Source: Pseudomonas sp. PSE14
GTDB lineage: Bacteria > Pseudomonadota > Gammaproteobacteria > Pseudomonadales > Pseudomonadaceae
DNA: 64,000 nt
Direction: 5' to 3'
Assembly: GCF_029203285.1 (NCBI RefSeq)
Contig: NZ_CP115669.1
Coordinates: forward strand, 4,402,001-4,466,000
The notes under the pieces are model-generated. The model was not told the origin of the DNA. It saw only the letters and a program-made list of their open reading frames with translations, and made no database searches. Positions 37,349-46,107 of the stretch are shown piece by piece. Numbering within the stretch: the first letter of the stretch is position 1; the number at the start of each line of letters is the position of its first letter. The position numbers and the translations under genes are program-made.

Positions 37349-38701
37349 TTACAGTCGACTCAGATCGTTGACCAGGGCCAACAACATGACCCCGACCACC
37401 AGGCTGATGCCAATTTGCATCCCCCACGCCTGGACCCGCTCCGACAGTGGGCGACCTCGCACCCACTCGACCACGTAGAACAGCAGATGCCCGCCGTCGA
37501 GGACGGGAATCGGCAACAGGTTGAGAACCCCCAAACTGATGCTCAGGTAGGCAAGGAAATGCAGAAAATCCCCTACACCCGACTGGGCTGAAGCGCCCGC
37601 CACTTTAGCAATGGTTATCGGCCCGCTCAAGTTTTTTACCGAGAGCTGCCCGAGCACCATTTTCTTTAGAGAATCCAGAGTTAGCAGGCTCATCGACCAG
37701 GTTCGGGAGAGCGCCTCCCCGACTGCGTCCACCGGTCCGTAGCTGATTTTGCGAAGCATGTCCGCCGGCCACTGACCACCCGAGACACCCGCCCCCAGGT
37801 ATCCGGCACGGGCCTTGCCCTCGCCTTTCGCCGCCAACGTCAGCGCGATATCCTGTCGCTGGCCGTCACGCTCGATGCCCAGCACGACGCGCGTTTCGGG
37901 ACGCGCCCGGACCTTGTCCACCACCTGCTGCCAGTCATCCACCGCCTGCCCATCGACGCTCAGCAGACGATCCCCGACCTTGAGCCCGGCCGCCTTGGCC
38001 GGCCCCTTCTCATCCAGCTCCGCCAGGACCGGTGCGATGGCCGGACGCCAGGGCTGAATCCCCAACCCGGCGATGGGATCGGGGTTATCAGCGCTCTTCA
38101 GCCAGGCCTTGAGCTGCAACTGGTGAATGACCGGAACAGAGGAGCCCGGGTCGAGCACGGAAACGCTCAGTTCGCCGGTTTCGCCGAGACGGCGCACCAG
38201 CTGCAGATTGACCCCATTCCAGCCTTCCACAGCCTTGCCGTCGACCGCCACCACTTCCTGCCCCGCGGCCAGGCCACCCAAGGCAGCCGGACTGTCAGCG
38301 ATGATGGAGCCGATGATGGGCTTGATCTGCTGGCTACCCAACATGGCCAGCACCCAGAAGAACAGGATCGCCAGGAGGAAATTGGCTACGGGCCCAGCGG
38401 CGACGATGGCGATGCGCTGGAAGACCGACTTGCGATTGAAGGCCTGGTCGAGCAGTTCCGGCGGGACATCACCCTCGCGCTCGTCGAGCATCTTCACGTA
38501 GCCACCCAGCGGAATAGCCGCCACGACGAACTCGGTGCCCTGGCGATCATGCCAGCGCACCAGCGGGGTGCCAAAACCTACGGAAAAACGCAGCACTTTC
38601 ACGCCACAGCGGCGCGCCACCCAGAAGTGCCCGAACTCGTGGAAGGTAACCAGCACACCCAGTGCGACCACCAGGCCGACGATCATATATAGGGCGCTCA
38701 T
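37349..38701 (-). CDS. rseP: Site-2 protease RseP (MucP)
   Basis: A 450-residue intramembrane zinc metalloprotease that cuts the anti-sigma factor (MucA/RseA type) after site-1 cleavage, releasing AlgU/sigma-E during envelope stress. The zinc motif H21-E-F-G-H25 lies in the first membrane segment; two periplasmic PDZ domains occupy about residues 110-310; a late N-L-L-P-I-P-V-L-D-G-G motif supplies the third ligand. The start at 38701 follows AGGAGGT; the longer reading to 38809 runs into dxr. Confidence 0.97.
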   Translation of the reverse strand: MSALYMIVGLVVALGVLVTFHEFGHFWVARRCGVKVLRFSVGFGTPLVRWHDRQGTEFVVAAIPLGGYVKMLDEREGDVPPELLDQAFNRKSVFQRIAIVAAGPVANFLLAILFFWVLAMLGSQQIKPIIGSIIADSPAALGGLAAGQEVVAVDGKAVEGWNGVNLQLVRRLGETGELSVSVLDPGSSVPVIHQLQLKAWLKSADNPDPIAGLGIQPWRPAIAPVLAELDEKGPAKAAGLKVGDRLLSVDGQAVDDWQQVVDKVRARPETRVVLGIERDGQRQDIALTLAAKGEGKARAGYLGAGVSGGQWPADMLRKISYGPVDAVGEALSRTWSMSLLTLDSLKKMVLGQLSVKNLSGPITIAKVAGASAQSGVGDFLHFLAYLSISLGVLNLLPIPVLDGGHLLFYVVEWVRGRPLSERVQAWGMQIGISLVVGVMLLALVNDLSRL

Positions 38702-38717
38702 CGCTACCTCCTGGGCG

Positions 38718-39908
38718 TCAACGCCCGCGTTCCTGCAACCACGCCTGCGCGGCTCCGCGTGCGAGCCGGTCGGCTGCCAGCACCGTTTCGAGGGATTCGA
38801 CCGGGGCATGCGCCTCGCGGTTCAGCACCTCTTCGATGATAACCGCGATCTCGGTAAAGCGGATGCGCCGCTCAAGGAAGGCCGCCACCGCGACTTCGTT
38901 GGCCGCATTGAGCATTGCCGGGACGCTGCCGCCGACTTCAGCCGCTTGTCGGGCCAGGCGCAGGCAAGGGAAACGCTGCTCGTCAGGCGGACAGAAATCC
39001 AGCCGGGCAATGGCAAACAGGTCCAGCGGCGAGACACCGGAGTCGATCCGCTGCGGCCAGGCCAGCGCATGAGCAATGGGCGTACGCATGTCCGGGTTGC
39101 CGAGCTGCGCAAGCACCGAGCCATCCACATAATCCACCAGGGAATGGATGACGCTCTGCGGATGAATCACCACCTCGACCTTCGAGGGCGGCGCGTCGAA
39201 CAACCAGCAGGCCTCGATCAGCTCCAGCCCCTTGTTCATCATGCTGGCGGAATCGACGGAAATCTTCCGCCCCATCGACCAGTTGGGATGGGCGCAGGCT
39301 TGCTCAGGGGAAACGTCCGACAGCACTTCCAGCGGCGTCTCACGGAACGGACCGCCAGAGGCCGTCAACAGAATCCGACGCACACCGACTTCACCGAGAC
39401 CGCGCGAGTAGTCCGAGGGCATGCACTGGAAAATCGCATTGTGCTCGCTGTCGATCGGCAACAGCACCGCGCCACTGGCGCGAACGGCATCCATAAACAG
39501 GGCGCCGGACATCACCAGCGCCTCCTTGTTGGCCAGCAGCACTCGCTTGCCGGCCTCGACAGCGGCCAGCGTGGGCTTCAGCCCTGCGGCACCGACGATG
39601 GCCGCCATGACCGCATCCACCTCGGGATGACTGGCGATCTCACACAGCCCCGCCTCGCCGACGAGCACTCGGGTATCCAGCCCCGCCGCCAGCAACCCGC
39701 TTTGCAGATGTCGGGCCTGATCAGCCTCCGGCACAACGGCGAAACGCGGACGATGCTGCAGGCAGAGCGCTTCCAGCTCGGCAAGCCGGGAGAAGCCGCT
39801 CAGGGCGAAGACACGGTAACGGCCAGGGTGACGCGCGATGACATCGAGGGTGCTGAGACCGATCGATCCCGTCGCTCCCAGCACGCTGATCCACTGCGGA
39901 CTGCTCAC
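38718..39908 (-). CDS. dxr: 1-deoxy-D-xylulose 5-phosphate reductoisomerase
   Basis: A 396-residue MEP-pathway enzyme making methylerythritol phosphate with NADPH. The Rossmann loop G-A-T-G-S-I-G is at residues 11-17; A-N-K-E-A-L-V and the catalytic-loop P-N-W-S-M-G-R-K are present. The start is GTG at 39908 with GGGGGA six bases upstream, and it overlaps the cdsA stop as GTGA. The further upstream GTG at 39932 lies inside cdsA and is less likely. Confidence 0.97.
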   Translation of the reverse strand: MSSPQWISVLGATGSIGLSTLDVIARHPGRYRVFALSGFSRLAELEALCLQHRPRFAVVPEADQARHLQSGLLAAGLDTRVLVGEAGLCEIASHPEVDAVMAAIVGAAGLKPTLAAVEAGKRVLLANKEALVMSGALFMDAVRASGAVLLPIDSEHNAIFQCMPSDYSRGLGEVGVRRILLTASGGPFRETPLEVLSDVSPEQACAHPNWSMGRKISVDSASMMNKGLELIEACWLFDAPPSKVEVVIHPQSVIHSLVDYVDGSVLAQLGNPDMRTPIAHALAWPQRIDSGVSPLDLFAIARLDFCPPDEQRFPCLRLARQAAEVGGSVPAMLNAANEVAVAAFLERRIRFTEIAVIIEEVLNREAHAPVESLETVLAADRLARGAAQAWLQERGR

Positions 39909-40720
39909 GGCGTCCCCCAACCCACAAGCCACAGCAGCGCGGTGAATACCGGAATCGCCGCTGTCAGGCTGTCGATGCGATCGAGCACGCCACCGTGCCC
40001 CGGTAGCAGGTTGCTACTATCCTTCAGGCCCGACTGGCGCTTGAACATGCTCTCGGTGAGGTCGCCCACTACCGACAGCGCCACCACGATCGCGGCGCAG
40101 GGCAGCGCCAGCAGCAGTTCACGCACCGTCCAGTCGCGATAGATCGCCACGGCGACGGTGATCGCCAGGCTCAGCGCCAGGCCGCCATAGAAACCTTCCC
40201 AGCTCTTGCCCGGACTGACCCGTGGCGCCAGCTTGCGCTTGCCAAAGGCCTTGCCGGAGAAATAGGCGCCAATATCAGCGGCCCAGACCAGCACCATCAC
40301 GGCGACGATCAGCCAGTTGGCCAGCGGCCACTGCTTGAGCAGCACCAGCCCCTGCCAAGCCGGCACCAGGATCAACAGGCCGATCAGCAGGCGCCGCCAG
40401 CGGCCACCCCAGCTCGACGCGCTATCGGGGTAGGTCAGCACCATGACGGTCGCCAGCAACCACCAGAGCAGCGCCAGTACCAGCACCGCCCCGGCCAACT
40501 GCGGCAGCCAGGACAGGATGAGCATCAGCGCAGCCACTACGGCGGCGTAGCCAAACCGCGCGGACTGCTCGTTGTATCCAGCCAGACGCGCCCATTCCCA
40601 GGCGCCGACACTGACCACCAGACCGATGAACAGCGAGAACGCCGCACCATCGAGGAGGAAGAAACCACCCAGCGCGACCGGCAACAGGATCAGCGCCGTG
40701 ATGATTCGTTGTTTCAACAT
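39905..40720 (-). CDS. cdsA: Phosphatidate cytidylyltransferase
   Basis: A 271-residue inner-membrane enzyme with about seven to eight membrane segments that makes CDP-diacylglycerol from CTP and phosphatidic acid. The CDS signature [18 protein letters not shown]-x-L-D-R is seen near the C terminus. Start M-L-K-Q-R at 40720 overlaps uppS by seven bases; the long in-frame extension to 41047 is antisense-like sequence within uppS and is rejected. Confidence 0.97.
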   Translation of the reverse strand: MLKQRIITALILLPVALGGFFLLDGAAFSLFIGLVVSVGAWEWARLAGYNEQSARFGYAAVVAALMLILSWLPQLAGAVLVLALLWWLLATVMVLTYPDSASSWGGRWRRLLIGLLILVPAWQGLVLLKQWPLANWLIVAVMVLVWAADIGAYFSGKAFGKRKLAPRVSPGKSWEGFYGGLALSLAITVAVAIYRDWTVRELLLALPCAAIVVALSVVGDLTESMFKRQSGLKDSSNLLPGHGGVLDRIDSLTAAIPVFTALLWLVGWGTP

Positions 40721-41469
40721 GTCGGGGGAGCCTCGGCCTCGACCTGCTCGCTGGTCTTGCCGAAGCGACGCTGACGAGATGCGTAGTCGACCAGCGCGGC
40801 CTGCATGGCCTCGCGCTTGAAGTCGGGCCAGTAGAGATCGGAGAAATACAGCTCGGCATACGCCAGCTGCCAGAGAAGGAAGTTGCTGATGCGGTGCTCG
40901 CCGCCGGTGCGGATGCACAGGTCCGGCAACGGCTGGTCGCCCGTGGACAGACAGCCCTGGATCAGCTCCGGGGTGATCTCGTCCGGCGCCAGGTGACCGG
41001 CCTGCACTTCCCGAGCGAGGCGCTGGGCGGCCTGGGTAATGTCCCACTGGCCACCATAGTTGGCCGCCACCTGCAACAGCATGGTGGTGCCATTGGCCGT
41101 CAGGCTTTCCGCCTCGCGCATCGCCGTCTGCAACTCAGGGGCAAAACGGCTGCGGTCCCCGATGATGCGCAGGCGGATGCCATTGGCGCTGAGCTTGCGC
41201 ACCTCACGGCGCAGGGCCATGAGGAACAGCTCCATCAGCGCACCGACCTCATCGGCCGGGCGCTGCCAGTTCTCGCTGGAGAAGGCGAACAGGGTCAGTA
41301 CTTCGACGCCCGCTTCGGCGCAGGTCTTGATCACCGCGCGGACGGCATCCACACCCGCTTTATGCCCGGCGACACCGGGCATCAGGCGCTTTTTCGCCCA
41401 GCGGTTGTTGCCGTCCATGATGATTGCCACGTGCCGGGGCACAGGCGTCACCTGCTTGGTCTTTTCCAT
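40714..41469 (-). CDS. uppS: Undecaprenyl diphosphate synthase
   Basis: A 251-residue cis-prenyltransferase that builds the C55 carrier used for peptidoglycan and O-antigen. The catalytic Asp19 lies in I-M-D-G-N-N-R-W-A; the signature region near the C terminus contains D-L-C-I-R-T-G-G-E-H-R-I-S-N-F. It is 16 bases downstream of frr and coupled to cdsA. Confidence 0.98.
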   Translation of the reverse strand: MEKTKQVTPVPRHVAIIMDGNNRWAKKRLMPGVAGHKAGVDAVRAVIKTCAEAGVEVLTLFAFSSENWQRPADEVGALMELFLMALRREVRKLSANGIRLRIIGDRSRFAPELQTAMREAESLTANGTTMLLQVAANYGGQWDITQAAQRLAREVQAGHLAPDEITPELIQGCLSTGDQPLPDLCIRTGGEHRISNFLLWQLAYAELYFSDLYWPDFKREAMQAALVDYASRQRRFGKTSEQVEAEAPPTC

Positions 41470-41485
41470 GACGAGAGCCCGGCCG

Positions 41486-42043
41486 TCAGACGGCCATCAG
41501 ATCCGCTTCCTTGGCCTCGAGGGCCTTTTCGATATCGGCGACGAACTTGTCGGTGATCTTCTGGATGTCATCACCGGCGCGACGCTCGTCGTCCTCGCTG
41601 ATTTCCTTCTCTTTCTGCAGGTCCTTGAGCTGAGCCAGGGCATCGCGGCGGATGTTACGCACGGATACACGAGCCTGCTCGGCCTCGGCGCGAGCCTGCT
41701 TGGTGAAGCCCTTGCGGGTTTCTTCGGTCAGGGCCGGCATCGGCACACGGATGGTGGTGCCGGCGGTCGCCGGGTTCAGGCCCAGGTCGGAGGTCATGAT
41801 GGCCTTCTCGACCGCCTGAATCATGCTCTTGTCGAACACGCTCAAGGCCAGGGTGCGGGAGTCTTCCACGGTGATGTTGGCGACCTGGCGCAGCGGGGTG
41901 TCGGAACCGTAGTAGGACACCATGACGCTATCCAGGATGCTCGGGTGAGCACGGCCGGTACGAATCTTGGCGAAGGCATGCCCCAGGGCTTCCAGGGTTT
42001 TGCCCATGCGATCCTGAGCTTCCTTCTTGATCTCGTTGATCAT
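41486..42043 (-). CDS. frr: Ribosome recycling factor
   Basis: A 185-residue RRF, which with EF-G splits post-termination ribosomes. The three-helix bundle shows R-T-G-R-A-H-P near residue 31 and [11 protein letters not shown] in the middle. Its ribosome site (GAGGAGGATTGAG) is formed by the last codons and stop of pyrH, one base upstream, so translation is coupled. Confidence 0.98.
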   Translation of the reverse strand: MINEIKKEAQDRMGKTLEALGHAFAKIRTGRAHPSILDSVMVSYYGSDTPLRQVANITVEDSRTLALSVFDKSMIQAVEKAIMTSDLGLNPATAGTTIRVPMPALTEETRKGFTKQARAEAEQARVSVRNIRRDALAQLKDLQKEKEISEDDERRAGDDIQKITDKFVADIEKALEAKEADLMAV

Positions 42044-42044
42044 C

Positions 42045-42782
42045 TCAATCCTCCTCGATCAGGGTGCCTTCAGCACCACCTACAACAATATTCAGCAGCG
42101 CGCCGGGCTTGTTCATGTTGAACACACGCAGCGGCATTTTCTGGTCCCGGCACAGGCAGATGGCGGTAAGGTCCATCACACCCAGCTTGCGATCGAGCAC
42201 TTCATCGTACGTCAGACGTTCGAATTTCTCGGCATTCGGGTCCTTGAACGGGTCGGCAGTGTACACGCCGTCCACCTTGGTCGCCTTCAGCACTACGTCA
42301 GCATCTATTTCAATGGCGCGCAGGCAGGCGGCGGAGTCAGTGGTGAAGAACGGGTTGCCGGTACCGGCGGAGAAAATCACGACCTCACCGCTGTTCAGAT
42401 GGCGCATGGCCTTGCGGCGGTCGTAATGATCGGTGACACCCACCATGGAAATGGCCGACATGACGATGGCGGTGATGTTGGAGCGCTCCAGCGCATCACG
42501 CATGGCCAGGCCGTTCATCACGGTAGCCAGCATGCCCATGTGGTCGCCGGTGACGCGATCCATGCCGGCCGCGGACAGCGCCGCGCCACGGAACAGGTTG
42601 CCACCGCCGATGACCAGGCCGACCTGGACACCGATACCCACAAGCTGGCCGATTTCCAGGGCCATCCGATCGAGCACCTTGGGGTCGATACCGAATTCCT
42701 CGGACCCCATCAGGGCTTCGCCGCTCAGTTTTAGAAGAATGCGTTTATAGCGAGGTTGACGAGCGCTCAGCTGCTGAGCCAT
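42045..42782 (-). CDS. pyrH: Uridylate kinase
   Basis: A 245-residue hexameric UMP kinase of the amino-acid kinase family. The N-terminal [10 protein letters not shown] and G-G-G-N-L-F-R-G motifs are seen, and D-P-x-x-D-P-N-A later (A-D-P-F-K-D-P-N-A). It lies between tsf and frr, the standard rpsB-tsf-pyrH-frr order. Confidence 0.98.
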   Translation of the reverse strand: MAQQLSARQPRYKRILLKLSGEALMGSEEFGIDPKVLDRMALEIGQLVGIGVQVGLVIGGGNLFRGAALSAAGMDRVTGDHMGMLATVMNGLAMRDALERSNITAIVMSAISMVGVTDHYDRRKAMRHLNSGEVVIFSAGTGNPFFTTDSAACLRAIEIDADVVLKATKVDGVYTADPFKDPNAEKFERLTYDEVLDRKLGVMDLTAICLCRDQKMPLRVFNMNKPGALLNIVVGGAEGTLIEED

Positions 42783-42927
42783 GACCTATTTCTCCTGCGG
42801 CGATTGAATGCTTGGCGCCCACGGCGCCTTAGTGTGGAAGCATGGACCCGCCACGCTTACGACGCCGTTAACCCACCGAGTGGGCCTGCGCCGCGGAAAC
42901 CGCCCCATTTGGCTTCCCCAGTTTGGC

Positions 42928-42962
42928 AAAGAGGCCGCGCGCGTTAGCGGGCAGCCTCTTGC
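42928..42962 (-). terminator. Imperfect hairpin between tsf and pyrH
   Basis: AAGAGGC and GCCTCTT flank a GC-rich inner region; on the minus strand only three T follow. Probably an attenuator or stability element that partly separates rpsB-tsf from pyrH-frr. Confidence 0.4.
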
Positions 42963-42987
42963 GGGGCGACAGTCGTGAGACCGTCTA

Positions 42988-43857
42988 TTACTGCTTGGAA
43001 GCGGCTACTTGAGCAGCAACCTCGGCAGCGAAGTCAGCTTCGACTTTCTCGATGCCTTCGCCTACTTCATAACGAATGAAGGAAACGATTTCGGCGCCGG
43101 CTTTCTTGGCCAGATCACCGACCTTGACTTCCGGATCCTTGACGAACGCTTGCTCGACCAGGCTAGCTTCGGCCAGGAACTTCGAGATACGGCCTTTGAC
43201 CATGTTCTCGACGATGTTTTCCGGCTTGCCGGCGATCTTGTCGGCGTTCAGAGCGAGGAAAATTTCCTTCTCTTTGGCAACGGCTTCTTCGGAAACCTGC
43301 GACGGATCCAGGAACTGCGGGTTGCTGGCAGCGATGTGCATGGCGATGTCGCGAGCCAGGTCAGCGTTGCCACCCTTCAGGGTGACCAGAACGCCGATGC
43401 GATGGCCGTGCAGGTAGGCGCCAACCACGTCACCTTCGGCGCGAGCCAGACGACGGATGTTGACGTTTTCGCCGCACTTGGCGACCAGAGCTTCACGGGC
43501 CGGCTCTTGTTCAGCGATCAGCGGAGCGGCGTCGGTCAGCTTCTGGGCAACAGCCTTGTCCAGGCTGGCAGCCACGAAGCCTTTGAAGTCGTCCTGCAGG
43601 GCCAGGAAGTCGGTCTGCGAGTTGACTTCGATGATGGTGGCGGATTTGGCGTCATCAGCCACTTTAACGGCGATGGAGCCTTCGGCGGCGATGTTGCCAG
43701 CCTTCTTGGCAGCCTTGATGGCGCCGGAAGCGCGCATGTCGTCGATGGCCTTCTCGATATCGCCTTCGGCGGCTACCAGGGCCTTCTTGCACTCCATCAT
43801 GCCCTGGCCGGTACGCTCACGCAGTTCCTTGACCAGTGCTGCAGTAATTTCTGCCAT
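42988..43857 (-). CDS. tsf: Elongation factor Ts
   Basis: A 289-residue EF-Ts, the nucleotide-exchange factor for EF-Tu. The N-terminal UBA-like region L-V-K-E-L-R-E-R-T-G-Q-G-M-M-E-C-K is diagnostic and the core has the S-Q-T-D-F-L-A motif. Start M-A-E-I-T at 43857; a reading nine residues longer is not supported. It follows rpsB across 125 bases containing a terminator-like hairpin. Confidence 0.99.
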   Translation of the reverse strand: MAEITAALVKELRERTGQGMMECKKALVAAEGDIEKAIDDMRASGAIKAAKKAGNIAAEGSIAVKVADDAKSATIIEVNSQTDFLALQDDFKGFVAASLDKAVAQKLTDAAPLIAEQEPAREALVAKCGENVNIRRLARAEGDVVGAYLHGHRIGVLVTLKGGNADLARDIAMHIAASNPQFLDPSQVSEEAVAKEKEIFLALNADKIAGKPENIVENMVKGRISKFLAEASLVEQAFVKDPEVKVGDLAKKAGAEIVSFIRYEVGEGIEKVEADFAAEVAAQVAASKQ

Positions 43858-43926
43858 TTCGAAATCCTCTTGAGTTGCTCTCAAAACCAGATCGCCCGGC
43901 TGCCCGGGCGGAATTTACAGGGTGGC

Positions 43927-43948
43927 AAAAAGGGGGCCTAGCCCCCTT
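43927..43948 (-). terminator. Attenuating terminator between rpsB and tsf
   Basis: On the minus strand AAGGGGG pairs with CCCCCTT around a five-base loop and is followed by five T. A second palindrome, AGGACGTC-TG-GACGTCCT, lies at 43961-43978 right after rpsB. Partial termination here would set the rpsB to tsf ratio. Confidence 0.65.
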
Positions 43949-43982
43949 CCTGCGCACCGTAGGACGTCTGGACGTCCTGGAA

Positions 43983-44723
43983 TCAGCCTTCGGCGGATTC
44001 GGCCGGCGCTTCTTCTACGAACTCGTCAGCACCGCCAGTGGCGTTCTGCTTACCACGCAGAACGGCTTCGGCCATGGAACCCAGGTACAGCTGAACGGCG
44101 CGGATGGCGTCGTCGTTGCCCGGGATAACATAGTCAACGCCTTCCGGGCTGCTGTTGGTATCGACGATGCCGATGACCGGGATGCCCAGCTTGTTGGCTT
44201 CGGTGATGGCGATGCGCTCGTGGTCGACGTCGATCACGAACAGAGCGTCCGGCAGGCCGCCCATGTCCTTGATACCACCCAGGCTGCGATCCAGTTTTTC
44301 CAGATCACGGGTGCGCATCAGGGCTTCTTTCTTGGTCAGCTTGGCGAAGGTGCCGTCCTGGGACTGGGTTTCCAGCTCGCGCAGGCGCTTGATCGACTGA
44401 CGGATGGTCTTGTAGTTGGTGAGCATGCCGCCCAGCCAACGGTGGTCGACGTACGGCATGCCGCAACGGGCAGCTTCTTCGCGAACGATCTTGCCGGCGG
44501 AACGCTTGGTGCCGACGAACAGGATCTTGTTCTTGCCCTGGGCCAGGCGCTCAACGAAGGTCAGGGCCTCGTTGAACATCGGCAGGGTTTTTTCGAGGTT
44601 GATGATGTGGATCTTGTTACGCGCGCCGAAAATGAACTTGCCCATTTTCGGGTTCCAGTAACGGGTCTGGTGGCCGAAGTGCACACCGGCCTTCAGCATA
44701 TCGCGCATATTGACTTGGGACAT
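43983..44723 (-). CDS. rpsB: 30S ribosomal protein S2
   Basis: A 246-residue S2. Family signatures: [12 protein letters not shown] near the N terminus and [11 protein letters not shown] in the C-terminal half, followed by the acidic tail. Start M-S-Q-V-N at 44723. It is divergent from map with a 285-base region between them that holds a candidate promoter and may contain an S2-responsive leader. Confidence 0.99.
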   Translation of the reverse strand: MSQVNMRDMLKAGVHFGHQTRYWNPKMGKFIFGARNKIHIINLEKTLPMFNEALTFVERLAQGKNKILFVGTKRSAGKIVREEAARCGMPYVDHRWLGGMLTNYKTIRQSIKRLRELETQSQDGTFAKLTKKEALMRTRDLEKLDRSLGGIKDMGGLPDALFVIDVDHERIAITEANKLGIPVIGIVDTNSSPEGVDYVIPGNDDAIRAVQLYLGSMAEAVLRGKQNATGGADEFVEEAPAESAEG

Positions 44724-44866
44724 GATAGTTCCTCGATAAGTCGGGTTAGGCCTCCATGCATCCCAACGGCCAACCCTCCGAACCAGTCGAAAGGCACCCA
44801 GGCCATCGTGTCGATGCATGTGTGGGTTTATGCCTCGAAACGGCCGTAGCCTTCGAAGCGGGGCGC

Positions 44867-44895
44867 TTTATACCACAACCTCGGCCCCAGCGAAA
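44867..44895 (-). promoter_or_regulatory. Candidate rpsB promoter
   Basis: Minus strand TATAAA (44867-44872) with TTTCGC 17 bases upstream (44890-44895) and a GC-rich discriminator (GCGCCCC) after the -10, as expected of stringently controlled ribosomal promoters. The -35 is poor. This would leave a leader of roughly 140 bases. Confidence 0.35.
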
Positions 44896-45008
44896 CCCGA
44901 ACAGATATCCGGCATCCCGTCCCGCCCTTAAAAGGAAGGCCCAAGGTCTGGTAGACTTGCGCATTCATCTCATTATCCGCGCGATCGCAGCGCCTCAAGA
45001 GAATTCGC

Positions 45009-45791
45009 ATGACCGTCACCATCAAGACGCCCGAAGACATCGAGAAAATGCGCGTCGCCGGCCGTCTGGCCGCCGAAGTGCTGGAAATGATCGGCGAGCA
45101 CGTCAAGCCCGGGGTCACCACCGACGAACTGGACCGCATCTGCCACGACTACATCGTCAACGTGCAGAAGGCCATTCCGGCGCCGCTGAACTACAAAGGC
45201 TTCCCCAAGTCGATCTGCACCTCGATCAACCACGTGGTGTGCCACGGCATTCCCAACGACAAGCCGCTCAAGGAAGGCGATATCGTCAACCTCGATATCA
45301 CCGTGATCAAGGACGGCTACCACGGCGACACCAGCAAGATGTTCCTGGTCGGCAAGACCCCGGAATGGGCTGATCGTCTCTGCCAGATCACCCAGGAATG
45401 CATGTACAAGGGCATCGCCGTGGTCAAGCCGGGCGCGCGCCTGGGCGACATCGGCGAGGTGATCCAGAAGTACGCCGAGAAGAACGGCTTCTCCGTGGTG
45501 CGCGAGTACTGCGGCCATGGCATCGGCAAGGTCTTCCACGAAGAGCCCCAGGTGCTGCACTACGGCCGCGCCGGCACTGGCCTGGAGCTCAAGGAAGGCA
45601 TGATCTTCACCATCGAGCCGATGATCAACCAGGGCCGCCCGGAAACCCGCCTGCTGGGCGACGGCTGGACCGCCATCACCAAGGACCGCAAGCTGTCCGC
45701 GCAGTGGGAGCACACCGTGCTGGTCACCGCCGATGGCTATGAGATCCTGACCCTGCGTAACGACGAAAGCTTCCCGCGCACCCCGGCCTGA
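45009..45791 (+). CDS. map: Methionine aminopeptidase type I
   Basis: A 260-residue enzyme that removes the initiator Met from nascent proteins. The pita-bread fold carries the metal ligands within I-T-V-I-K-D-G-Y-H-G-D-T, Y-C-G-H-G-I-G and F-T-I-E-P-M, with H-V-V-C-H-G before them. Divergent from rpsB, an arrangement conserved in gammaproteobacteria. The ribosome site is weak (AAGAGAA). A 316-base gap to glnD holds a dispersed repeat. Confidence 0.98.
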   Translation: MTVTIKTPEDIEKMRVAGRLAAEVLEMIGEHVKPGVTTDELDRICHDYIVNVQKAIPAPLNYKGFPKSICTSINHVVCHGIPNDKPLKEGDIVNLDITVIKDGYHGDTSKMFLVGKTPEWADRLCQITQECMYKGIAVVKPGARLGDIGEVIQKYAEKNGFSVVREYCGHGIGKVFHEEPQVLHYGRAGTGLELKEGMIFTIEPMINQGRPETRLLGDGWTAITKDRKLSAQWEHTVLVTADGYEILTLRNDESFPRTPA

Positions 45792-45955
45792 ATGGCTGTT
45801 CAAAATCTTGCGAGCTAGAGCAGAACAAGGCGCAACGACCAATGGGAGTAACAGCCGCAGGCTGGCCCGAAGGGTAAGCGCCAGCGAATCAAACAGGCGA
45901 GGACGCGGAGGGTAAATGAGCAGTCCGAGCCTGTTTTTAACGCAGTTATGCCGAC
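45792..45955. repeat. Structured intergenic repeat between map and glnD
   Basis: This non-coding stretch opens with ATGGCTGTTCAAAATCTTGC, has GGAGTAACAGCC in its middle (GGCTGTT pairs with AACAGCC), and ends with GAGCCTGTTTTTAACGCAG. From memory, closely similar blocks recur in Pseudomonas genomes between genes. It probably folds into a long cruciform. Only one copy is in this window, so the dispersed nature is recollection, not observation. The rest of the gap, 45956-46107, shows no gene or clear signal beyond the glnD ribosome site. Confidence 0.55.
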
Positions 45956-46107
45956 GCGCAGCTGATTTTGTGCGGTTTGCAATCTTGCCGACGGCTGGGT
46001 AGAACATACAAATCCCGGCCCGGCATGTCCGGGCCCGGCGCCACGCGCCAGGCCCGTCGCACATCTTGCCCCTGCCCTCCCTCAATCCCTGAATCAGGAA
46101 GGCCGCC

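Noticed and set aside
40721-41047. 109-codon N-terminal extension of cdsA
   Set aside because: It lies inside uppS in another frame and reads as low-complexity Arg/Pro/Gly sequence; the family start is 40720.
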